Shown: positions 30,959 through 40,168, counted from the first letter of the stretch. The stretch is 64,000 nt of DNA from Locusta migratoria (GCA_026315105.1 JAOYRU010000085.1:452880-516879), one strand, 5' to 3'. The notes: a model not told the origin generated them from the sequence alone. A program made the numbers and translations.

Positions 30959-32482
30959 ATGGCATATCCAAAGGTTCTGAGGAAAAATACCCTGTGTTTC
31001 GAGTTCGAAAAATCTACCAGGAAAGTTCAACCGACATCGTTCGAAATCCACGACTGGATAGCTGACGCAATAGGAATTACATCTGATCAAATCCATACAG
31101 GATACTATGACACCGACCTATACTGTTTCTTCGTAAAACTGTATAACCCTGTCTTACTGGAAAGGACTCTACTGAGGCATGGAGGATCAGCTGAGTTCCG
31201 TCATCGCGACGCTTCGGTGAGTACCGTTACAATTTCTAACGCCGATATTCAATACACCCATGTTCGTGTTTTTAACCTGCCACCCGAGGTAGAAAACTGT
31301 TTTCTTAAAGATGTTTTATCCACGTATGGTGAAGTAAAATCTATTCGTAACGAACGCTGGTCCAGCCAGCATCGTTTGCAGTGTTATAGCGGAGTTAGGT
31401 CTGTGGAAATGCACATTAGGCAGAACATACCGTCTTTTATTAGTGTATGTGGGTACAGGGGGCATGTCACTTATACAGGGCAGACAACGACATGTTCAGT
31501 ATGTAACGAGAGTGGCCACGTTAGAACCGATTGTCCAAAAAGAGTTGTCGTTCTAAAAAATAGGTTAGAACAACGAAAAAAACTGACATTAGCTGATCTG
31601 GTAAAGCAGACTCCGGTAGATAATCCGGAAGGGGATAATAGCAGGGATGTTGTGCTGCAGGAGCCATCGATGTCAGAAACGGAATATCCGTCTTTACCTG
31701 CCAAACCCGTCACAGAAAGACCCACACCGTTAATTGACATGCAACCATTTACGAATAAAAGGCGTCGCACGTGCGAGGGTAACTGCACGGACGACGACGA
31801 AGGAGAATCAGGTCAGGGTGTACGGCAAGTAGCACCGAAAAAATTTTCTGAAATAACTGTTTCTATCCCGGTAGTTGAAAAAGTCGAATCAACAGTAGTG
31901 GCAGTAGCAGAAACCGTAGTTTGTGCTGACGTCACTCCGGGTGACACACAGGCGGTAGTTGAACCACAACAAACTCCGGCTGTGTTGACATCCAGCTCGG
32001 CTAGTGTTGTCGTGGAAGCGGAGGACGCCGATACACAACAGACCACACCCCCGGCTGTGTTGACGCCGAGCTCGCCGAACCGAGTTGCGGAAACACAACA
32101 ACCAAAACGTCAACAAGTTGTTCCTCCTGATTGCAACAAGGAAAGTAGTACTGCCAAGAATAAAGTCCTAACCGAAAACAAACCAGGGAAGGGGCGTGGC
32201 GTTGACAAACACGCCAGCTCTGTCGCTGACGTAGACAGCAGGCTGCCTCCGCCGGCGGTCTCGCCTGACAGGCAGACACAGGAAAGTATGGACCTGGACC
32301 TACACTTAGATCCTCCCACGTCTCCGTCTGCAGAGACGTTCCAGAATACCGGACGGCGCAAAACAAAAGTTCAACCTAATCTCAACCCAGTGCGTAAGAA
32401 AAACTTGCCTCAGGATTCTCGGAACAACATGACTGATGGTCACGTTGGTTCCACTTCCCAAATGAAAATGGATTTAGAATGA
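30959..32482 (+). CDS. LINE ORF1 protein, CCHC zinc-knuckle nucleic-acid-binding protein
   Basis: Encodes 507 aa. I place the start at ATG 30959 (CATAATGG; protein begins MAYPKVLRK); the open frame extends 42 bp further upstream but without an ATG. Residues about 102-150 (VRVFNLPPEV, then TYGEVKSIRNERW) resemble an RRM-like fold typical of LINE ORF1 proteins. A zinc knuckle C-x2-C-x4-H-x4-C follows at C179, C182, H187, C192, ending in a basic stretch. The C-terminal ~300 residues are low-complexity, rich in T, P, V, Q and acidic residues, and probably disordered. Expected role: binding element RNA in the RNP and chaperoning target-primed reverse transcription. It ends at TGA 32480-32482, 126 bp before the first ORF2 ATG. 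No internal stops or frameshifts are seen. Confidence 0.9.
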   Translation: MAYPKVLRKNTLCFEFEKSTRKVQPTSFEIHDWIADAIGITSDQIHTGYYDTDLYCFFVKLYNPVLLERTLLRHGGSAEFRHRDASVSTVTISNADIQYTHVRVFNLPPEVENCFLKDVLSTYGEVKSIRNERWSSQHRLQCYSGVRSVEMHIRQNIPSFISVCGYRGHVTYTGQTTTCSVCNESGHVRTDCPKRVVVLKNRLEQRKKLTLADLVKQTPVDNPEGDNSRDVVLQEPSMSETEYPSLPAKPVTERPTPLIDMQPFTNKRRRTCEGNCTDDDEGESGQGVRQVAPKKFSEITVSIPVVEKVESTVVAVAETVVCADVTPGDTQAVVEPQQTPAVLTSSSASVVVEAEDADTQQTTPPAVLTPSSPNRVAETQQPKRQQVVPPDCNKESSTAKNKVLTENKPGKGRGVDKHASSVADVDSRLPPPAVSPDRQTQESMDLDLHLDPPTSPSAETFQNTGRRKTKVQPNLNPVRKKNLPQDSRNNMTDGHVGSTSQMKMDLE

Positions 32483-32608
32483 GAAAACTTTGCTTTCAGC
32501 TTAATCCTGTTATGATGACAACTGTTACCGATAACCAGTCCTGTTTTCACCTGTGTCAGTCAATTCTGCGTGACTTCTCGTTCTCTCAGGTTGTCTGTCG
32601 AAACACAC
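32483..32608 (+). other. LINE inter-ORF region
   Basis: 126 bp between ORF1 stop and first ORF2 ATG, in the same frame as both. It has further in-frame tandem stops (TGATGA near 32513-32518), so ORF2 is not made by simple readthrough of one stop. Reinitiation or internal entry is more likely. Confidence 0.6.
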
Positions 32609-35600
32609 ATGATGTATGTATATTTATCTATACTTAACAAATACTACATGAGTCAAGCCTACAAAATACTGACTTTAAATGTAAACAGAATTACTTCGGA
32701 CTTAAAGAAAGTTGCGTTGAAAAAATTTATATATGATTCACAAGCGGACGTTGTTTTATTGCAAGAAGTGCTTTTCACTGATTTCACATTATCCGGTTTT
32801 AACACGTTCCTAAATATATCACCAGAAGAATGTACAGGAACTGCCACACTAACCAGAGAAGGGATCCCAGTAGAGGTTCTCGACCTACTTGTATCGGGAA
32901 GGGGATTAAGTTGTAAAATATTTGATATTGTTTTCTTAAATATTTACGCCCCGTCAGGAAACTCTAATAAATCAGAAAGAGCTACATTCTTTAAGACTGA
33001 TGTTACCTATCTACTGCGGAAAAATCCAGTTAATGTTCTTATAGGTGGCGACTTTAATTGTGTTCTGAATAAGAAAGATCAAAGGCCCAATTTCAATTAT
33101 TCTAAAGAATTACACGATCTAATTCGGAACATGAGATACCGTGACGCGTGGGAAGTTAAATTTCCTACACTCGTTAAGTTCACGCATTTCACCTCATCGT
33201 CTGCCAGTCGGATTGACAGAATCTATGTCACTGATAACATCTGCAATCACGTTCTAGACGCCGACGTCATTCCCACATTTTTCTCTGACCATTGCGCTCT
33301 TGCCGTTACTATAAATCTAGAAAGGCAACCCACAAGACTTTATCGAAGTCCTTGGGCCCTCAATCTGGTGCACTTAAATGACGACGAGTTGGAGGACGTT
33401 GTGAAGCAAACGTGGACAACTTGCCTCAGAAGTAAAAATAGATTCAGAACTAAAACCGAGTGGTGGGTCAAGTGCGCAAAAGTGAAACTGAGACAGGCTG
33501 TAAAAACTTTCAGTTTTCTCAAAAATATGGATGAAAAACGGACCATAGAATTTTATTATGCGGTACTAAGGGATCTCTATAACAAATCGAGCGAACCGGA
33601 CTTTAAGTTAGAACAAGTGAAGAAGGTAAAAGCAAAACTACTCACTATACAACGTCAGCAGTTAGACGGCTTAAAAATTAAGTCGAAGGCTAAATCGCTA
33701 ACACAAGAAGAGACAACCTCCATGTACCACTTAATAAAACACCAGTCGAATCGGAGGCGTACCTTCGTTAAAGACCTAAAAACAGCCGACGGACGCGTAG
33801 TCACAGATCAACACGAAATAGTGCGTGAAATTCAGCAGCATTACGAGCGGCTTTACCGAGCAGACCAACTTGATGAAGGGGCTATTCATGAAACAATAGG
33901 GTTATTACCCCACGTGATCACCACGGAAGACAATAACGCTCTCTTTTTGGATTTTGACAAAGATGACGTGTTTGAGCTCATCAAAACATCATCTCCTAAT
34001 AAGTCACCCGGACCAGATGGGCTACCAAAAGAATTTTACCAGCGATACTGGCATATTATAGGTTTTGAATTTACGGGGGTAGTTAACGAGATTATGAGAG
34101 GTTATGAAATGCCTGGGGAATTTAAAGAAGGGAGGATCGTTCTAATACCTAAAGGCAAAGGGCAAATGAGGGTTGACAACCTTAGACCCATCATGCTCAT
34201 GAATTTCGATTATAAAACGGTGGCACGTGCAGTAAAACAGCGATTTACCCCTTTACTCCAGAAATTTATAACGACCCACCAAGCCTGTTTTCCCGGTAGA
34301 AGCATCCTATCTCCAATTTCTGAGTACAGAGACTTAATTTCCATAGTGGCTGTAACGAACATTAGATGTGCACTACTGTTTATAGATTTCACCAAAGCGT
34401 TCGATCATGTTAACCATCAGTACATACAAAATATACTAAAACAACTAGGGTTCAACGATCAAGCAGTTTCCGTAATTCACCAAATGATGAGTGGCATCAC
34501 AGCGCGGAGTATTATAAATGGACAGCTGACTAAAGTCATTCGTATTGAGAGGGGCGTACCACAAGGTAGTCCCTTGTCCATGTTGTTGTATGTACTGTCG
34601 TTAGAACCTCTGTTGAAATGTATCGAGGAAAAACTTACAGGGGTCACGATACTCGGTACGAATCTTACCGTGAGGTCATATGCAGATGATGTCGGAGTCG
34701 TAATCAGAAACGAACCTGAACTAGACCTATTGAAAGCTCAACTAGATGCATATAGTAGAGTATCAGGTGCCAGGATCAACCTGAAAAAGTCCACCATCTT
34801 AAACCTGAGAGGATTTGAACGTGAAAGAGTACCCTGGGCCAGATTAGTAGACAGCCATAAGTCACTCGGCATCACCTTCACAAAATGCCCAGTACAAATG
34901 GCTGCAAAAAACTGGAGGGACACAACCAACCGAATACAGGGAGCTTTACAAGAGCTCCGCTGGCGCTCGACAAACCTAGTGCAGACTGTTAAGGTAGTAA
35001 ACGCTTACATATTTTCAAAAGCTTACTATGTTGCCCAAGTATTCCCAGCGCCCCGATTGCAAGCGCAAAAGATAATGAAGCTCGCCCACAGATACATATG
35101 GACAGGGAATATTTTTAGAGTGCGACTGGCTTCTTTCACAAAATCAAGGAGGGCAGGTGGTTTAGATCTTACCAATGTACTTATAAAAGCGACAGCTTTG
35201 TATATAAAACGTACCTTGTTTATCCTCAATAACGAACGAAATAACATAACATGTTCACTGTTTTCCGTAGTACGTCCTGCGAGCATGCAACCACCCATTA
35301 ATGTCGGACAAATAAATTACAAATTAAAGCATATCAGGGTGTTCTATCTTGACATTAGTTACCTGGGTGAAGGCATCTTGCGTAAGAGACGAGTCACATC
35401 GAAACAACTTGTAGATCATTGGCAAAAGTCAGATACCAATAACACAATCGAAATCCAATATCCTAACACCATATGGAAAAATGTATGGGAAAATATACAC
35501 TTGAAAATCCATACAACTGAAGTGACATCCACGTGGTACAAAGTAATAAACAATGTAGTGCCGACAAACGAGAGATTAAATCGGATTTCGCTGAGTGATA

Positions 35601-35971
35601 CAAGCAATTGTTGTACATGTGGCTTAGTAGATACACTCCAACACCGTTTCACATGTCGTGGTCACTTACAAAATTGGAGATGGATTCGAAGAAAGGTTGC
35701 ACTGCTCACACGCAGTAGTGAACTTTATTACACACCGGAAATTCTTCTAAGACCAGAAGAAAAGTACTTTCCCGACAAAAAGAACAACAGTGTAATGTGG
35801 CTATTGGGAAAATATGTGAATTACATAGTCAATAGAAAAGGACCTGATAACATAATAGATTTTCTAACATACATGGAAACGGGTTATTGGGAGATGCTAC
35901 AATTTAAAAACCACAAAGACCTCTTTGGCAACATGTTGAATATTGTGTTTGATAAAAAGGGCATTGGATAA
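32609..35971 (+). CDS. LINE ORF2 protein: APE endonuclease and reverse transcriptase
   Basis: Encodes 1120 aa from ATG 32609; a later ATG at 32648 lies only a few residues before the endonuclease domain and could be the real start. The N-terminal APE-type endonuclease spans about residues 18-240: LNVNR (N24), LLQEV (E53), GGDFN (D148, N150), SRIDRIYV, FSDH (D227, H228). The reverse transcriptase spans about 455-760: SPGPDGLPKEF, LIPKG, FIDFTKAFDHV (D593), GVPQGSP (649-655), YADD (691-694), then SLGITF. A C-terminal C-x2-C-x7-H-x3-C motif is at C1001, C1004, H1012, C1016. The endonuclease nicks the target, and the RT copies the RNA from the nick. All core catalytic residues are present and the frame is unbroken. 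The length and domain order suit L1/Tx1-type elements. No RNase H domain was recognised. Confidence 0.95.
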   Translation: MMYVYLSILNKYYMSQAYKILTLNVNRITSDLKKVALKKFIYDSQADVVLLQEVLFTDFTLSGFNTFLNISPEECTGTATLTREGIPVEVLDLLVSGRGLSCKIFDIVFLNIYAPSGNSNKSERATFFKTDVTYLLRKNPVNVLIGGDFNCVLNKKDQRPNFNYSKELHDLIRNMRYRDAWEVKFPTLVKFTHFTSSSASRIDRIYVTDNICNHVLDADVIPTFFSDHCALAVTINLERQPTRLYRSPWALNLVHLNDDELEDVVKQTWTTCLRSKNRFRTKTEWWVKCAKVKLRQAVKTFSFLKNMDEKRTIEFYYAVLRDLYNKSSEPDFKLEQVKKVKAKLLTIQRQQLDGLKIKSKAKSLTQEETTSMYHLIKHQSNRRRTFVKDLKTADGRVVTDQHEIVREIQQHYERLYRADQLDEGAIHETIGLLPHVITTEDNNALFLDFDKDDVFELIKTSSPNKSPGPDGLPKEFYQRYWHIIGFEFTGVVNEIMRGYEMPGEFKEGRIVLIPKGKGQMRVDNLRPIMLMNFDYKTVARAVKQRFTPLLQKFITTHQACFPGRSILSPISEYRDLISIVAVTNIRCALLFIDFTKAFDHVNHQYIQNILKQLGFNDQAVSVIHQMMSGITARSIINGQLTKVIRIERGVPQGSPLSMLLYVLSLEPLLKCIEEKLTGVTILGTNLTVRSYADDVGVVIRNEPELDLLKAQLDAYSRVSGARINLKKSTILNLRGFERERVPWARLVDSHKSLGITFTKCPVQMAAKNWRDTTNRIQGALQELRWRSTNLVQTVKVVNAYIFSKAYYVAQVFPAPRLQAQKIMKLAHRYIWTGNIFRVRLASFTKSRRAGGLDLTNVLIKATALYIKRTLFILNNERNNITCSLFSVVRPASMQPPINVGQINYKLKHIRVFYLDISYLGEGILRKRRVTSKQLVDHWQKSDTNNTIEIQYPNTIWKNVWENIHLKIHTTEVTSTWYKVINNVVPTNERLNRISLSDTSNCCTCGLVDTLQHRFTCRGHLQNWRWIRRKVALLTRSSELYYTPEILLRPEEKYFPDKKNNSVMWLLGKYVNYIVNRKGPDNIIDFLTYMETGYWEMLQFKNHKDLFGNMLNIVFDKKGIG

Positions 35972-36086
35972 ACAATTTAACGAGGATTGTTTTCAAACAT
36001 ATGTTTTCAACCGTTTATGCTGTTTATTCCTAGTTTGCATAGAATTTATTAATTAATTTCATGGGAAAAAAACATGTATATATTAA
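35972..36086 (+). other. LINE 3'UTR, proximal part
   Basis: 115 bp after the ORF2 stop. From about 35990 it is a diverged partial copy of the end of the 263-bp repeat that follows (TGCTGTTTATTCCTAG, TTAATTTCATGGG, A-run), so it is a degenerate zero-th unit. Confidence 0.7.
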
Positions 36087-37083
36087 ATGTGGAGTTTGGA
36101 GGCGGTCAGGTGGCGGGCCGTGGCCTCCGGCGGCCGCCCTGGCGCCGCTCTGCTCCCTCTCCAGGAGTTGTGTTTTGTTAAACTGCAGTACTCTTGTCTG
36201 TACTGCCTGGACGCTTACTGCGTTGCAGACATTTTAAACCAAGAATGTTTTCATTTCGATGTTTTTAATGGTTTTTGCTGTTTATTCCTAAATTTGTATA
36301 GAATTTTTTTGTTAATTTCATGAGAAAAAAAAAAACATGTATATATTAAATGTGGAGTTTGGAGGCGGTCAGGTGGCGGGCCGTGGCCTCCGGCGGCCGC
36401 CCTGGCGCCGCTCTGCTCCCTCTCCAGGAGTTGTGTTTTGTTAAACTGCAGTACTCTTGTCTGTACTGCCTGGACGCTTACTGCGTTGCAGACATTTTAA
36501 ACCAAGAATGTTTTCATTTCGATGTTTTTAATGGTTTTTGCTGTTTATTCCTAAATTTGTATAGAATTTTTTTGTTAATTTCATGAGAAAAAAAAAAACA
36601 TGTATATATTAAATGTGGAGTTTGGAGGCGGTCAGGTGGCGGGCCGTGGCCTCCGGCGGCCGCCCTGGCGCCGCTCTGCTCCCTCTCCAGGAGTTGTGTT
36701 TTGTTAAACTGCAGTACTCTTGTCTGTACTGCCTGGACGCTTACTGCGTTGCAGACATTTTAAACCAAGAATGTTTTCATTTCGATGTTTTTAATGGTTT
36801 TTGCTGTTTATTCCTAAATTTGTATAGAATTTTTTTGTTAATTTCATGAGAAAAAAAAAAAAAACATGTATATATTAAATGTGGAGTTTGGAGGCGGTCA
36901 GGTGGCGGGCCGTGGCCTCCGGCGGCCGCCCTGGCGCCGCTCTGCTCCCTCTCCAGGAGTTGTGTTTTGTTAAACTGCAGTACTCTTGTCTGTACTGCCT
37001 GGACGCTTACTGCGTTGCAGACATTTTAAACCAAGAATGTTTTCATTTCGATGTTTTTAATGGTTTTTGCTGTTTATTCCTAA

Positions 37084-37085
<2 letters not shown>
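36087..37085 (+). repeat. Tandem 263-bp repeats in the LINE 3'UTR
   Basis: Four near-identical units: 36087-36349 (263 bp), 36350-36612 (263), 36613-36878 (266; longer A-run) and 36879-37085 (truncated, 207 bp). Each has a GC-rich first part (with GGCGGCCGCC), then an AT-rich part, and ends in an A-run followed by CATGTATATATTAAATG. The last unit stops at CCTAAAT, where the poly(A) tail begins, well before the position of the internal A-run. The repeated 78-aa open frame is not thought to be coding. Confidence 0.95.

Positions 37086-37124
<39 letters not shown>
37086..37124 (+). other. LINE poly(A) tail
   Basis: 39 uninterrupted A residues; the last two may belong to the target duplication. 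The pure tail suggests a recent insertion. Confidence 0.93.

Positions 37125-37127
<3 letters not shown>
37123..37127. repeat. Target-site duplication, right copy (AATGG)
   Basis: Matches 30771-30775 and joins straight into CTAGGATAGC of tRNA-Glu. Confidence 0.85.
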
Positions 37128-37128
<1 letters not shown>

Positions 37129-37181
37129 TAGGATAGCTGGCTTTCACCCAGCAGGCCCGGGTTCGATTCCCGGTACCGGAA
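37128..37181 (+). pseudogene. tRNA-Glu 3' fragment, split by the LINE (unit 20)
   Basis: The remaining 54 nt of tRNA-Glu with anticodon arm, B box and acceptor strand, followed by the usual T5. It is the partner of 30758-30775. The B box is retained, the A box is 6.35 kb away. Confidence 0.96.
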
Positions 37182-37411
37182 CGCACCTTTTTGCGTGTAA
37201 ATCTCGACGAGTTTTAACCGCTTATTCCTCGCGTTCTTGGCGTGAAACAAACGTCTTTCGTACGTTGTCGAGAGAAATCGACATACTATGAACTTATCCT
37301 CGGGACAAAAATGAAACCAGAACAAATGCTGCTTGACCATAAAACCACCGTTTTTGCACAGAAATTAGCAGCATAATGTTTCACAAACGCAGAACGATCC
37401 GTCGTGCACGA

Positions 37412-37432
37412 GGCCCGTTAGCTCAGTTGGTT
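37412..37432 (+). pseudogene. tRNA-Ile 5' fragment, split by a SINE (unit 20)
   Basis: The first 21 nt of tRNA-Ile, ending CAGTTGGTT, with the whole A box. It resumes at 37601 after the insert. Confidence 0.95.
37427..37432. repeat. SINE target-site duplication, left (TTGGTT)
   Basis: Repeated at 37595-37600 after the poly(A) run. Six bp, with unambiguous limits. Confidence 0.92.
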
Positions 37433-37594
37433 CGCCGGGCGCCGTGGCTCAGCGCGCCCGGTCAGGGGGCTCAACGCCCTCTGTAATAAAAAAAGCTGAG
37501 CCAAGAACACTTCGAACATTAACGAACAATTACGAACAGCGTCCGCAATGAACAGAACTACTCATAGAGCAAAAAAAAAAAAAAAAAAAAAAAA
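37433..37594 (+). mobile_element. SINE-like non-autonomous retroelement in tRNA-Ile
   Basis: 162 bp: a 138-bp body plus 24 A residues, flanked by the TTGGTT duplication. The head has an A-box-like TGGCTCAGCGCG (37445-37456) and a near B-box GCTCAACGC (37469-37477), closer together than in a tRNA, so a degenerate tRNA-type promoter is possible. The tail (CTGTAATAAAAAAAGCTGAG ... GCGTCCGCAA ... CATAGAGC) is shared with the insert at 42096. No ORF. The poly(A) end suggests it uses an L1-type machinery, possibly the nearby LINE. Confidence 0.85.
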
Positions 37595-37600
37595 TTGGTT
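37595..37600. repeat. SINE target-site duplication, right (TTGGTT)
   Basis: Matches 37427-37432 and runs on into AGAGCGTCG of tRNA-Ile. Confidence 0.92.
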
Positions 37601-37653
37601 AGAGCGTCGTGCTAATAACGCGAAGGTCGTGGGTTCGATCCCCCCACGGGCCA
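37601..37653 (+). pseudogene. tRNA-Ile 3' fragment (unit 20)
   Basis: The last 53 nt of tRNA-Ile, including anticodon AAU and the B box; partner of 37412-37432. Confidence 0.95.
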
Positions 37654-37891
37654 CGGAAATTTTTCTATTACGACAGGAAAAGTGCGTCTCCCAGTCATTT
37701 TAGGCTAGCTGACGTTAGATATAGGCCGACATGAGAGCGTCAGCTCTCGCGTCAGTCGAGACAAGTCGAGACTGAGAGAGGCACCAAATGCTGGACCACA
37801 AAGAGCGAGGAAGGAAAAATGAAATTAATGAAAATCTTTAGCTCTAAGAGCGCATCCTAGACGCACATATCTGCAAAAACGAAATACTACT

Positions 37892-37963
37892 TGCGGTGGC
37901 CGGGAATCGAACCCGGATCAACTGCTTGGAAGGCAACTATGCTGACCATTACACCACCACCGC
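37892..37963 (-). tRNA. tRNA-Gly-TCC: tRNA-Gly (UCC), unit 20
   Basis: Matches the unit 1 copy. Confidence 0.95.
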
Positions 37964-38096
37964 ACCGGACAGCACCTCTGAAGTACGCCGAGATGGGTCT
38001 GCTTGTGTGGCACATTTTCTAGAGAATCCACCGATTCTCGGCAGGAATGAACTCTCGCAGACGACGGTTTTGGCAGGAATCAGTAGGTGGCATACA

Positions 38097-38167
38097 GCAT
38101 CGGTGGTTCAGTGGTAGAATGCTCGCCTGCCACGCGGGCGGCCCGGGTTCGATTCCCGGCCGATGCA
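38097..38167 (+). tRNA. tRNA-Gly-GCC: tRNA-Gly (GCC), unit 20
   Basis: Matches the unit 1 copy. Confidence 0.95.
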
Positions 38168-38495
38168 TAATTTTTTTGCGGTGTCCATGATGATGCTACA
38201 ACGGAAATCGCGGAGAGGTGAGACAGACATGCAGAACGCAATAACTTGTTGCATGGACGCTGGCAAGTAAATAGACGCTGACCACTGTCAACGTTCCATC
38301 ATGAGCTACTGTGTCCACTTGTCGCCTGGGTAGCGTACTGTAACAACATGCAAGGGTGATGTCCGTTGAATACCAGCGCTGTGTGTTAATTTACCGAGCA
38401 ACGACTGCGCATGTAGCGGTAGACGGATAACCCAGGTAGCACAAACTTTGGAACTTGCTATAGTTATCGACTTGAGTACATTGTTGACAGCAAGT

Positions 38496-38568
38496 GCCTC
38501 GGTAGCGCAGTAGGTAGCGCGTAAGTCTCATAATCTTAAGGTCGTGAGTTCGATCCTCACCCGGGGCA
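38496..38568 (+). tRNA. tRNA-Met-CAT: tRNA-Met (CAU), unit 20
   Basis: Matches the unit 1 copy. Confidence 0.95.
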
Positions 38569-38877
38569 TATAATTTAATGTAGGTGACAGCAGAATTCGT
38601 ACCATGCTTTTGATAATGAACGATACTGCATGTTGCTAATGTTGAACACGTTTAGAATGCTTCATCTTCGAAATGTGTCGAACTCATAGCGTTATAACAC
38701 TTCTCTTGGTCCTCCACTGGAAAGGCATGTTGACAAAAGCGATTCGTTTTACTTTTAATGAGCTGTATTTGGCGTTCAGCATATACAACGAAACTCGCAA
38801 ACAGCGAATCACATCAAAAATAGAATGCACACTAAATTTACGTAGAAGGAATGTAAATAACGGAAAAACGGCAAGCA

Positions 38878-38949
38878 TCCGGTATGGTCTAATGGCTAGG
38901 ATAGCTGGCTTTCACCCAGCAGGCCCGGGTTCGATTCCCGGTACCGGAA
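38878..38949 (+). tRNA. tRNA-Glu-TTC: tRNA-Glu (UUC), unit 21
   Basis: Matches the unit 1 copy. Confidence 0.95.
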
Positions 38950-39179
38950 CGCACCTTTTTGCGTGTAAATCTCGACGAGTTTTAACCGCTTATTCCTCGC
39001 GTTCTTGGCGTGAAACAAACGTCTTTCGTACGTTGTCGAGAGAAATCGACATACTATGAACTTATCCTCGGGACAAAAATGAAACCAGAACAAATGCTGC
39101 TTGACCATAAAACCACCGTTTTTGCACAGAAATTAGCAGCATAATGTTTCACAAACGCAGAACGATCCGTCGTGCACGA

Positions 39180-39253
39180 GGCCCGTTAGCTCAGTTGGTT
39201 AGAGCGTCGTGCTAATAACGCGAAGGTCGTGGGTTCGATCCCCCCACGGGCCA
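39180..39253 (+). tRNA. tRNA-Ile-AAT: tRNA-Ile (AAU), unit 21
   Basis: Matches the unit 1 copy. Confidence 0.95.
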
Positions 39254-39491
39254 CGGAAATTTTTCTATTACGACAGGAAAAGTGCGTCTCCCAGTCAATT
39301 TAGGCTAGCTGACGTTAGATATAGGCCGACATGAGAGCGTCAGCTCTCGCGTCAGTCGAGACAAGTCGAGACTGAGAGAGGCACCAAATGCTGGACCACA
39401 AAGAGCGAGGAAGGAAAAATGAAATTAATGAAAATCTTTAGCTCTAAGAGCGCATCCTAGACGCACATATCTGCAAAAACGAAATACTACT

Positions 39492-39563
39492 TGCGGTGGC
39501 CGGGAATCGAACCCGGATCAACTGCTTGGAAGGCAACTATGCTGACCATTACACCACCACCGC
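39492..39563 (-). tRNA. tRNA-Gly-TCC: tRNA-Gly (UCC), unit 21
   Basis: Matches the unit 1 copy. Confidence 0.95.
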
Positions 39564-39696
39564 ACCGGACAGCACCTCTGAAGTACGCCGAGATGGGTCT
39601 GCTTGTGTGGCACATTTTCTAGAGAATCCACCGATTCTCGGCAGGAATGAACTCTCGCAGACGACGGTTTTGGCAGGAATCAGTAGGTGGCATACA

Positions 39697-39767
39697 GCAT
39701 CGGTGGTTCAGTGGTAGAATGCTCGCCTGCCACGCGGGCGGCCCGGGTTCGATTCCCGGCCGATGCA
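39697..39767 (+). tRNA. tRNA-Gly-GCC: tRNA-Gly (GCC), unit 21
   Basis: Matches the unit 1 copy. Confidence 0.95.
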
Positions 39768-40095
39768 TAATTTTTTTGCGGTGTCCATGATGATGCTACA
39801 ACGGAAATCGCGGAGAGGTGAGACAGACATGCAGAACGCAATAACTTGTTGCATGGACGCTGGCAAGTAAATAGACGCTGACCACTGTCAACGTTCCATC
39901 ATGAGCTACTGTGTCCACTTGTCGCCTGGGTAGCGTACTGTAACAACATGCAAGGGTGATGTCCGTTGAATACCAGCGCTGTGTGTTAATTTACCGAGCA
40001 ACGACTGCGCATGTAGCGGTAGACGGATAACCCAGGTAGCACAAACTTTGGAACTTGCTATAGTTATCGACTTGAGTACATTGTTGACAGCAAGT

Positions 40096-40168
40096 GCCTC
40101 GGTAGCGCAGTAGGTAGCGCGTAAGTCTCATAATCTTAAGGTCGTGAGTTCGATCCTCACCCGGGGCA
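40096..40168 (+). tRNA. tRNA-Met-CAT: tRNA-Met (CAU), unit 21
   Basis: Matches unit 1; last copy with A44. Confidence 0.95.

Larger units (their letters stand above)
30776..37122 (+). mobile_element. Non-LTR retrotransposon (LINE), L1/Tx1-like, inserted in tRNA-Glu
   Basis: This full-length-looking LINE of about 6.35 kb has a 183-bp 5'UTR, two ORFs in the same frame, a tandem-repeat 3'UTR and a 37-39 nt poly(A) tail, flanked by a 3-5 bp target duplication. ORF2 has an N-terminal APE-type endonuclease, which excludes R2/R4-type elements with a restriction-like endonuclease. ORF1 with one CCHC knuckle, ORF2 with a C-terminal CCHC, and the poly(A) end fit the L1/Tx1 group. Tx1-clade families are known that target 5S rRNA, U2 snRNA genes or microsatellites. 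Both ORFs are uninterrupted, so the copy may be young and competent. The clade call is from motif style only. Confidence 0.93.

Noticed and set aside
31471..32366. Minus-strand open frames inside LINE ORF1
   Set aside because: Shadows of ORF1; no domains.
32570..32608. Upstream extension of ORF2
   Set aside because: It would start at GTG; the first ATG is 32609.
36087..36323. 78-aa open frame repeated in the LINE 3'UTR
   Set aside because: Lies after ORF2 within tandem noncoding repeats, with no recognisable domain.
30776..37122. R2/R4-type (restriction-like endonuclease) LINE or LTR element
   Set aside because: ORF2 has an N-terminal APE-type endonuclease, the element ends in poly(A), and no long terminal repeats are seen.
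37433..37594. SINE tail derived from the neighbouring LINE 3' end
   Set aside because: Beyond poly(A) I see no shared sequence between the SINE body and the LINE 3'UTR repeats, so any link would rest on the poly(A) tail and target site only.
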